IMG/VR virus record: IMGVR_UViG_3300030109_004304 | Coordinates: 1-40,997 of that record | Strand: one strand, 5' to 3' | Origin: a virus | DNA: 40,997 nucleotides | Part shown: piece after piece, positions 29,309 to 36,169 of the stretch | How positions within the stretch are numbered: position 1 is the first letter of the stretch | Layout of the letters: the number at the start of each line of letters is the position of its first letter | The notes under the pieces: generated by a model | What the model was told of the DNA's origin: nothing | Databases searched by the model: none | Seen by the model: the letters and a program-made list of their open reading frames with translations, nothing else | Made by a program: the position numbers and the translations under genes

Positions 29309-29631
29309 ACGCCTTCGGCAAGATTATCGTCGCTGTGGTGTCAGTATTCGCCAAGCCTACCCCTGAGAACGGCCTAGAGGTGTCCTTCGTGGGGTCGGAG
29401 GTCAACCTGTTCTCACATGGTCGAATAGGCCACGACGCCACCTATAGAGCGGCAGTAGATTGGGCCTCTAGGGTAGCCAAGATGAAGGAAGACAGATACG
29501 GAGGTTCAGAGGTCTGTCAGGTATCCTACTCAGTCGAAACATTCGGCTCCCTTGAGGACATCGAAATCGGAACCGAGGAGTACATGATAGAGGCATCAGA
29601 GAGGGCTACAGAGGGGGGTGATTCTGCCTGA
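29305..29631 (+). CDS. Protein of unknown function, GTG start
   Basis: The 108-residue protein starts with GTG 29305, which lies 5 nt after a perfect GGAGGTGAT and overlaps the previous stop as GTGA. An N-terminal hydrophobic strand (KIIVAVVSVFA) is too short for a sure membrane span; the C-terminus is acidic. Function unknown. Confidence 0.65.
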   Translation: MNAFGKIIVAVVSVFAKPTPENGLEVSFVGSEVNLFSHGRIGHDATYRAAVDWASRVAKMKEDRYGGSEVCQVSYSVETFGSLEDIEIGTEEYMIEASERATEGGDSA

Positions 29632-29690
29632 ACCCCCTCGACCACCTAGAATCAAAAAGCGTCGATTCTACAGCACTTAGAGGGGTCAGA
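29632..29690 (+). terminator. Nested hairpin and T tracts between convergent genes
   Basis: ACCCCCTC pairs with GAGGGGT around an inner stem TAGAATC/GATTCTA (29647-29670). Plus-strand T tracts at 29792-29816 (T5, T7, T5) follow but lie inside the 3' end of the convergent gene. Likely terminator of the rightward operon. Confidence 0.5.
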
Positions 29691-29771
29691 AATACCCTTT
29701 CCGTTGATGGGTCGGCCTAAAAATTCCACAACTTTCGCCAAAAACCACCTCTTATGGGGGTGGCAACACCG

Positions 29772-30263
29772 CTAACCATCACGCTTAATTTTTGAAATTT
29801 TTTTCAAATTTTTATTTGTGGCTGTAGCACTCTTTCTTTTGCCACTTATGGGGTCGGTGTACCAAACCCTAGGGTTACCCTTCCAATTGCCGCCGTGAAA
29901 CTCATACTCGCTTTCCAGCGGGACATTCCAGTTGCGTTCCCACGTCTTCAAGCCCTTGCCCTGTTCGTACTTTTTGCCACTAGTCACAACCCCGTCCTTC
30001 TCGTACTTCCTAAGAATAGCACCGGCACTATAGCCATTCAACTGCGTCCAATGCTTGCTGATATGATGATTAGCCAAATCTGCAATCTCTATGCTAGTTA
30101 GGGGCTGTTCGGCCCAATGGCTACACAAGACTTTCTCGATTGCCAATGCATAGACCTTTCTTCTTGGCATGGGTCCGTGCCTACGCCCATCCGGGTTTTG
30201 GCGCTTAAACTTTTTTCCTGTCACTTTGCTTCTATCTTTTGTTGGGTCATTTCTCGCTTTCAC
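29772..30263 (-). CDS. Winged-helix-like protein next to terminase
   Basis: The 163-residue basic protein has a helix pattern (RRKVYALAIEKVLCSHWAEQ, LTSIEIADLANHHISKHWTQ, then NGYSAGAILRKYEKDGVV) of a winged helix. A C-terminal domain has YEFHGGNWKGNPRVW. GTG start follows AAGGAGAGGAT at the end of TerL. It could be the small terminase or a regulator of packaging genes; the gene order (downstream of TerL) is unusual for TerS. The Lys/Asn-rich tail is encoded by A-rich DNA that serves as T tract on the other strand. Confidence 0.6.
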   Translation of the reverse strand: MKARNDPTKDRSKVTGKKFKRQNPDGRRHGPMPRRKVYALAIEKVLCSHWAEQPLTSIEIADLANHHISKHWTQLNGYSAGAILRKYEKDGVVTSGKKYEQGKGLKTWERNWNVPLESEYEFHGGNWKGNPRVWYTDPISGKRKSATATNKNLKKISKIKRDG

Positions 30264-30264
30264 T

Positions 30265-31770
30265 TTATCCTCTCCTTATCACTCTTCCTCCTAAGCCGGT
30301 TGTATCTGTTCTCTGAATACCCGTCCTAGAAGCACCTCCTGTCCACTCACTCTTTTTCATTGTACCCATAACTACGGGATAGTCAGGAGTACGATGTGTA
30401 AATTGGTCTAATGCGTGGGCCAGCGCCATAGCACAGTCGTTGTGACGACCCAAATCCACTATATCACCCTCCCTCCACGCATGACTCTCTAGTTCTTCTA
30501 ATACTATATTAACTTGTTGCCTTGTTGCATCATCACCATAGGGAAAGCAGACTAACTCGCGCTCAAACCACACTCTCATTCTATTGAGAAGACCTTGCTT
30601 TAGCGTTTTGTTGCTTACCTTACTTTGCTTGTAATCTATCACAGCGCCCTTCTGTGCCAACAAACTCTCGTACATTTGCTGAAACCCTACAGCCTCAACC
30701 GCAAACGCAGGTGTACCATACCTCTTGCTCCACTCTATCATCATATCTGCTTGCTTCGCAGGAGGAAAGTCATTCCTACGCCAAACGTCAACGAGATGTA
30801 TATACCCGTCACTATCTTGTTTAAGACATATCATAACAGAGTAGTCCTGCCCCAACCCATGTGCTGGGTCAAAACCAATCACGTATTTACAGTCATCAAA
30901 CTTTTCCTTAGTTAATAGTGAATCCATATCTAGATTCTTTCGTGTAAGTGCGCGCGGATACACGCTGGCCTCGTCATCAATCACCTTACACAAATACTCC
31001 TGTATAAAAGACAACTCTCCCATGGCCTCTTTCTGCTCTAACAAGAACTCAAGAGGGCGAAACTCAGGCCACAACTCCTGCGGCGCTATAGTCGGGTCGG
31101 CCTTGTACTCCTCCCAATTCGGGATGCTAGACCAAATACCAGACTTCCAAGCATCGTTGTGTAACATTTCGGTGTGATATAGGTCAGTCATGGACAGCGG
31201 CGTACCTACGCAGTATATCGAAGTACCCGGACTCAACATAGGGGTTACCTTCTTTCTAAACCAATTTCTAAGATTCGTCCAATCCATTTCACCAGAATCG
31301 TCAATCACGTCATCAAAGGCAATACAAGCAGGATGCTCGCCACGAATAGCAGCCCCCACGCTAGTAGCCCTTATCCATGCTCCGTTAGTAAAGTGCAACT
31401 CTAACTTGTTGCCCTTCTTTTTACTTAAGAACCTAGACAATTGCGGGTGCCTCTTCATATCCTCTCTTATCTCTTCAAGCCTCCGAGTAGCCAAATCCTT
31501 GCTTGCAGAAAACAGCCAGCAGGTAAACGGCTTGTCACGCCACTTCTCAAACAACGCGCAGTGCAATAGTTTTACCCTAAGAGTAGTTGACTTACTATGG
31601 TCTCTAGGCGCAATCACACACACTCTATGAACCTGAGCGCCATCGCGCTCGCCATACATATCCATCCACTCGCCAATATGCTCTCCCCAAGTGTAGCCTA
31701 ACCAACGGTAGAAATAGGACACATCGTTGCGTGACCTTTCCATCGAGAAGTCAAGATTAAAACTACTCAT
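30265..31770 (-). CDS. terL: Terminase large subunit
   Basis: The 501-residue packaging motor begins with an ATPase domain: a non-canonical Walker A APRDHSKST at 54-62 and Walker B ACIAFDDV with D153-D154. An RNase H-fold nuclease follows, with D301 (VIGFDPAHG), E359 (FAVEA) and D445 (GRHNDCAMAL) as metal ligands. Length and motif order are typical. Start 31770 follows GGTGAG and overlaps the micropeptide stop as TAATG; the frame is open to 31791. It is transcribed opposite to the head genes. Confidence 0.95.
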   Translation of the reverse strand: MSSFNLDFSMERSRNDVSYFYRWLGYTWGEHIGEWMDMYGERDGAQVHRVCVIAPRDHSKSTTLRVKLLHCALFEKWRDKPFTCWLFSASKDLATRRLEEIREDMKRHPQLSRFLSKKKGNKLELHFTNGAWIRATSVGAAIRGEHPACIAFDDVIDDSGEMDWTNLRNWFRKKVTPMLSPGTSIYCVGTPLSMTDLYHTEMLHNDAWKSGIWSSIPNWEEYKADPTIAPQELWPEFRPLEFLLEQKEAMGELSFIQEYLCKVIDDEASVYPRALTRKNLDMDSLLTKEKFDDCKYVIGFDPAHGLGQDYSVMICLKQDSDGYIHLVDVWRRNDFPPAKQADMMIEWSKRYGTPAFAVEAVGFQQMYESLLAQKGAVIDYKQSKVSNKTLKQGLLNRMRVWFERELVCFPYGDDATRQQVNIVLEELESHAWREGDIVDLGRHNDCAMALAHALDQFTHRTPDYPVVMGTMKKSEWTGGASRTGIQRTDTTGLGGRVIRRG

Positions 31771-31835
31771 TATCTCACCGAGGTTTTCCAAAGAATGAGA
31801 AAGCCTATAATATATATAACAATACCTTCAACCAT
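31770..31835 (-). CDS. 21-residue membrane micropeptide between phosphoesterase and terminase
   Basis: The peptide reads MVEGIVIYIIGFLILWKTSV plus Arg. It is almost entirely one membrane span. Start and stop overlap the neighbouring genes as TAATG on both sides, leaving no unused base. Translation is likely; function unknown. Confidence 0.65.
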   Translation of the reverse strand: MVEGIVIYIIGFLILWKTSVR

Positions 31836-33364
31836 TATATCACCGGAGCAAACAGGTTTCCAACCAGCCCTAACTTCTCATCAATCATATGAGCGCATAA
31901 ACCGGGTCTAGACAGGACATAACCCTTCCTGTAGTGCCATCTGTCGTCACCTGCTAAAGAAGGCAACTGCACAACCATAGCCCCGCCCTTTTCTATTACA
32001 GACTGATGGTGCAGATGACCGTGGAACCATATCTTGTTCTCACAGGAACCCCACTCTTGCCATGCCTCCTTAGCCATAAGAGAGGGTAAATCCATACCCT
32101 TTACACCATCGCCGTGAGTAAACCCAAACAGCGTGTTGCCGTAGGAGACATACTGACGTAGTTTAGGGTCAACAACTACATTTACATCGTCAACCTCTTC
32201 GTAGATGGCTTTTAGATACATCATCAAAGCAAGAGCAAGATGCCTGTCGTGATTACCGCGCATGAAAATAACCTCTACAGGAGAAACCATACGCAGTAAC
32301 TCTATATGCTCGCGCGCCAACTCACAACCGTCCATAAAGATTTGACTAGGGCTTGTAGACATATCCTGTGGAGTACCGCTGGTAGTCATACCTTGTTCAT
32401 TGTCAATGTGAAACCAATCAGACCCCGTAGCCAAGAATATCTTGTCAGGACGACCCGGCATACGAGATATGAGGTTTTCAGTCCTGTCCATCAAACGCCC
32501 TTTGGCCTCTTCTGTATCGTACTTGTTACCTGTTTCGTCAACCCAGCAAGAAGAGCCATAGTGCAAGTCAGTAGGAGAAAGAACAATTGCATATGGGTTA
32601 GTTTCACCCATTTTAATCTTAGGTGCCTTTTTTCTCGGTAAACAACCTTCGCCAAGAGAATCTTTGAAATCCTTGTAGAATGCCTCGTCAAGATTACGCC
32701 ACTTATGAGCGGCTTTAGCCATAGCATTGTAATGCGCTCTTTGTGACCTCTTGATAGCCGAGTTTCTCTTTAACTCTAGATAGTCTACTACTAACTCATC
32801 CTCAGTCTTGTTTATAATTTCCTCATCAGTATAAGGACTCATAGGATGTCGCCAATTATGGGCTTTGACGTAATCCTGCATCCACAGTATAGGAAATTCA
32901 TACTCGGTTGCCATATCAGCAACAGTAAGCCTTCCGCCTTCATTAGAGTAGTGCTTTTTCATCTTACGATGTGTGTTGCCATCTACTTCGATAATTTGAT
33001 TAGCCTGCGGTATAAACGTAAGGTATATATCCTTCTCATCATCATAATAAGTCTTCATCCCCTTTGGTGGCTCTATAGCATACTCACTCTTAATCTCGTC
33101 TGGTACATGCGTAGCAAAAGTCGGGTCGTTTTTCTTACTCTTTTTTCCGTTAAACACAGTGTAGGTTATCTGCCCACCCTTTTTCTTCCATCTAAAGATT
33201 GCATTGCGCCACCCGTCAACGCTTCGTGTAGGTTCAAGTTCATGTAGGAATCTAGCAAAATGACTCTCGCTTTCAAATTCCATTTCCTTAGCATACTTCG
33301 TAATTAGGTCTTCTCCGCCGAGCATCTTAACTCGACCGGAATAGTTTCGCCCCCCTGCGGCCAT
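31835..33364 (-). CDS. Metallophosphoesterase with N-terminal HTH-like region
   Basis: The 509-residue protein has a calcineurin-type phosphoesterase domain in its second half: D266-x-H268 (SPTDLHYG), D316 (GSDWFH), N371-H372-D373 (RGNHDRH), H417 (THGDG) and H448-x-H450 (FHGHLH). All metal ligands are present. The first 240 residues are basic and helical, with HTH-like stretches (LTVADMATEYEFPILWMQDY). The fold includes Mre11/SbcD nucleases, and similar proteins sit beside terminase in phages, so DNA processing in packaging or repair is inferred. Leaderless start 22 nt after a TATA box. Confidence 0.85.
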   Translation of the reverse strand: MAAGGRNYSGRVKMLGGEDLITKYAKEMEFESESHFARFLHELEPTRSVDGWRNAIFRWKKKGGQITYTVFNGKKSKKNDPTFATHVPDEIKSEYAIEPPKGMKTYYDDEKDIYLTFIPQANQIIEVDGNTHRKMKKHYSNEGGRLTVADMATEYEFPILWMQDYVKAHNWRHPMSPYTDEEIINKTEDELVVDYLELKRNSAIKRSQRAHYNAMAKAAHKWRNLDEAFYKDFKDSLGEGCLPRKKAPKIKMGETNPYAIVLSPTDLHYGSSCWVDETGNKYDTEEAKGRLMDRTENLISRMPGRPDKIFLATGSDWFHIDNEQGMTTSGTPQDMSTSPSQIFMDGCELAREHIELLRMVSPVEVIFMRGNHDRHLALALMMYLKAIYEEVDDVNVVVDPKLRQYVSYGNTLFGFTHGDGVKGMDLPSLMAKEAWQEWGSCENKIWFHGHLHHQSVIEKGGAMVVQLPSLAGDDRWHYRKGYVLSRPGLCAHMIDEKLGLVGNLFAPVI

Positions 33365-33386
33365 TAAACTAATCGAAGAGTGGGGG

Positions 33387-33394
33387 ATATATAA
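33387..33394 (-). promoter_or_regulatory. TATA box for the phosphoesterase-terminase operon
   Basis: TTATATAT on the minus strand ends 22 nt before the ATG at 33364. Confidence 0.65.
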
Positions 33395-33565
33395 CCGTTG
33401 CGGTGAGCAGTATTAGTTTTATTCATTTTGCTGATTACCAAAAAAATAAACCGCTATACTGCAAGCATACTTTCTAATTCTTTTTTTGTTTCAATAGTGT
33501 TTTTAGATGGGGGCCGGCTCTTCCCACTACTTGTTAAGATAACTTATAGAGAAGTAATAGTAATT

Positions 33566-33664
33566 ATGAAACATGTTATAGAAAGAATTAAACAAATAGA
33601 AATAAATAGCGCAGTAGCACGTTTTATTTTTTCAGTAAATAACGGAAAAAAAAGAAAAATATAG
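33566..33664 (+). CDS. 32-residue basic peptide
   Basis: The peptide MKHVIERIKQIEINSAVARF ends FSVNNGKKRKI. A CTTATAG box lies about 17-20 nt before the ATG. The longer frame from 33428 has a codon pattern unlike its neighbours and no promoter. The DNA here is very AT-rich. Low certainty. Confidence 0.4.
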   Translation: MKHVIERIKQIEINSAVARFIFSVNNGKKRKI

Positions 33665-33672
33665 GGAAAAGG

Positions 33673-33681
33673 TTAATAAAC
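33673..33681 (+). promoter_or_regulatory. TATA box of the head gene operon
   Basis: TTAATAAAC ends 20 nt before the portal ATG at 33702. No Shine-Dalgarno site; leaderless layout. Confidence 0.65.
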
Positions 33682-33701
33682 AGTCGTATTTAGGTATAAA
33701 C

Positions 33702-35105
33702 ATGGCCGAGCGTAAGTGGTATCAGTTTTGGGCCTCGACAAACGAGGAAACTCCACAACTAAATAAGAGAGTAGGTATGAAAAAAGAAGGATTTAAGGCA
33801 GTGGCAGGCATTCCAGACCTTGTAAGAGACACGGAGAGGCTCAACAAGGACAGTAATTATGACAACGAGTTTGACATGTATGACCTTATGCTCAAACTAG
33901 ACCCCGAACTAAACGGTGCAGTTCGCGCAGTCAGCCTCACGGCCAACAATTACGAGATAAACTACAACAAGGGAAAAAACGCTACTATCAGAAACGCTAT
34001 ACGTGAGTTGGTCGAGGACACGCTAGACTTCGATGACATTCTGATTACCGCTCTCAGAAACTTGATGGTCTACGGAAACGACATCAACAAGATAGTAGGA
34101 AAGCAGGCAGAAGGAATTACCGCTCTACAAAGCCTACCCGTCAAGCAAATCACCATCGTTGATGAACGAGGCGGGCTTGATAGCACTTTTGATGCTACCG
34201 AAGACAACCCAATCACTAGAGCAACTAAGTATCTATTACGCGAAATGAAACTTAATACGCGCGAGATACCTGCCAGCGAAATTCTACACATCCGCGTAGA
34301 CTATCGAAGCAATTGGTTTGTGGACAACAAGGGTAGAAAGACCTACGGCGTCTGGGGCGCATCCCGATTTTCCGCGCTCAAGCAAGCAATCCGCATGAAG
34401 TACAACAGTCTAAACAACCGCCTATCTTTAGAAGACAGCATGACCAAGCAGTACATCACTATTGACAAGTCTGCTATAGAACACATTCAAGACCCCGCCG
34501 AGCAAAGTGAAAGATTAAATCACATTATGGGTGAAGTTATCAAACTATTCGAGGGACTACGAGGCGACCAAATACCTGTGCTGCCACACTACGTTGACTT
34601 GCACCACGTAAATCTAGAGAACAGCCTACCTAACAGTGGCGACTTCTTGGATGCTATAAACGCAGATATAGCAGCCGTGCTACAGGTGCCTAGAGTGGCC
34701 GCAGGGCAGGAAAGGGGTAGCACATTCGCCGCAACTTTCAACGCTAACCTATGGGCCGTACAAGCCATCAGCCGAATGCACAGTATCTTAGCCGCGCATT
34801 GTATGGATTTATTTTCTATACACTTGAATCTTTTGGGGATAGAGCATAAAAAGGCAGACTTGCCTACAATTCGCTTTGACGCTATGGATAGTGAAACCCC
34901 ACTTAACGTCATGCAAAGAGTCACTATGGGATACGACGCAGGCATTCTAACACTCAATCAAGCACTTGATATTCTAAACCTTCCAGACGCACCAGAGGGA
35001 AATGAAAGAAAAGATGAAACTCCGACCAATACTACTCCCGAAGGAGTAGATACTGAGTTGCCGCGCGAAAACTCACAACCGGGCGCAGAAGAAAATATTG
35101 AATAA
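33702..35105 (+). CDS. Portal protein
   Basis: The 467-residue protein forms the dodecameric portal at the capsid vertex through which DNA is packaged. It shows the T4 gp20/SPP1-like order: a variable N-terminus, a mixed core (ALRNLMVYGNDINKIVGKQA; LPVKQITIVDERGG), an ASEILHIRVDYRSN strand, then long stem helices and an ANLWAVQAISRMHSILAAHC wing region. The C-terminus is Pro/Glu-rich. Size and position ahead of the protease and capsid genes agree. Confidence 0.88.
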   Translation: MAERKWYQFWASTNEETPQLNKRVGMKKEGFKAVAGIPDLVRDTERLNKDSNYDNEFDMYDLMLKLDPELNGAVRAVSLTANNYEINYNKGKNATIRNAIRELVEDTLDFDDILITALRNLMVYGNDINKIVGKQAEGITALQSLPVKQITIVDERGGLDSTFDATEDNPITRATKYLLREMKLNTREIPASEILHIRVDYRSNWFVDNKGRKTYGVWGASRFSALKQAIRMKYNSLNNRLSLEDSMTKQYITIDKSAIEHIQDPAEQSERLNHIMGEVIKLFEGLRGDQIPVLPHYVDLHHVNLENSLPNSGDFLDAINADIAAVLQVPRVAAGQERGSTFAATFNANLWAVQAISRMHSILAAHCMDLFSIHLNLLGIEHKKADLPTIRFDAMDSETPLNVMQRVTMGYDAGILTLNQALDILNLPDAPEGNERKDETPTNTTPEGVDTELPRENSQPGAEENIE

Positions 35106-35127
35106 TCACTTCTTTTATGACAATAGT

Positions 35128-36051
35128 ATGAGCGGAGATGAGGAACAGAACATCATTCAGGAATTAAATGCGCGATTTCAAGAATTGCGAGCCTTGATGA
35201 TTACGATAGGCTCAGTCATAGCCATGCTCCTAGCAGGTCTTAACGAAGTCGGTTTTATCTCCTTCGCGGTAGATTCGCTTGTTGATTGGGTTGGCGATGA
35301 CCCAGACCGCAACCCTTACCTTCCTGACTGTGAAGAAGATTGGTTGATTGTAGCAGACCACTATATTGTTGATGGTGATTTGTACGTCACAGTGGATATT
35401 CTAGATGATGCATGGTGCAACAACGTCCACACTGTCTTCTATAATGTGACCTTTGAGGGAGAAGAGTATATTGAAGAAAGTACGCCATTTAGAAATACCG
35501 ATACTGGATTATTTACTTTTGAAAATATTTCAGAAGGCACACACAGAGTAAATATTTTAGTAGAAAATGGTAGTATATTCCTTTACGCTTTGGAGTTAAT
35601 AGACTTTGAGTACGACATAGCAGAAGAGGAAAATGCAATCTATGGTTGCACTGACCCTGCGGCAATAAACTACAACGAAACTGCTACGCACGAAGATGGC
35701 TCTTGTGAATATCCCGAAGAAGAGGAAGAGATAACAGAAGACTGTTACGCATACATATATGATGCAATTTCATATTGGGCCGAAAACAACACTTCGGTCT
35801 ACAACGAGTTTGATGTTGATTTTTCCTGTCAAGCCAACGTAACCTTTACAATGCAAGTAGAATTATTGGATAGTCGTAACAACACCCTGATATACACTGA
35901 GGATAATTTTACTACATATCATATGGAGTGGGATACTAAATACTTAGATTTCTATGACATAGCAGAAAGGTATGAAGAATCTTATGGCGTAAATTTTAAT
36001 CTGTACTATGATGGGGAGTTGTCGGATACACTATGGACTCAAATCATATAG
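35128..36051 (+). CDS. Membrane-anchored, sequon-rich surface protein with GCTDP...DGSC motif
   Basis: The 307-residue protein has a membrane span at about 23-47 (LMITIGSVIAMLLAGLNEVG) preceded by a charged stretch, suggesting an anchored protein with the C-terminal bulk outside. The bulk is very acidic, beta-rich, and holds many N-x-S/T sequons. It also holds GCTDPAAINYNE...DGSC, a motif frequent in secreted proteins of marine Bacteroidetes and Marine Group II archaea. It sits between portal and protease, an odd place for such a protein. Virion spike, host surface mimic or lysis factor are possible. The frame is open upstream to 35098 (TTG). Confidence 0.65.
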   Translation: MSGDEEQNIIQELNARFQELRALMITIGSVIAMLLAGLNEVGFISFAVDSLVDWVGDDPDRNPYLPDCEEDWLIVADHYIVDGDLYVTVDILDDAWCNNVHTVFYNVTFEGEEYIEESTPFRNTDTGLFTFENISEGTHRVNILVENGSIFLYALELIDFEYDIAEEENAIYGCTDPAAINYNETATHEDGSCEYPEEEEEITEDCYAYIYDAISYWAENNTSVYNEFDVDFSCQANVTFTMQVELLDSRNNTLIYTEDNFTTYHMEWDTKYLDFYDIAERYEESYGVNFNLYYDGELSDTLWTQII

Positions 36052-36143
36052 TTCCTTTAGGTATAGTATTGATAGGCGCAATGAATTGGGGATTTTCCAT
36101 TTGGTGGGCCAAGCGTTCTTATAGAAGAAGAAAGAAGCATTAA
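36033..36143 (+). CDS. 36-residue membrane peptide with basic tail
   Basis: MDSNHIVPLGIVLIGAMNWG then FSIWWAKRSYRRRKKH: one hydrophobic span followed by a strongly basic tail, as in small holin-like or tail-anchored peptides. It overlaps the previous gene by 19 nt. Paired with the anchored protein before it, a lysis or envelope role is possible but unproved. Confidence 0.6.
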   Translation: MDSNHIVPLGIVLIGAMNWGFSIWWAKRSYRRRKKH

Positions 36144-36148
36144 TAAAT
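36139..36148 (+). promoter_or_regulatory. TATA box for the protease-capsid genes
   Basis: ATTAATAAAT ends 21 nt before the ATG at 36170, overlapping the stop of the upstream peptide. Confidence 0.6.
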
Positions 36149-36169
36149 CACATAAGGCGTCGGGCTACC

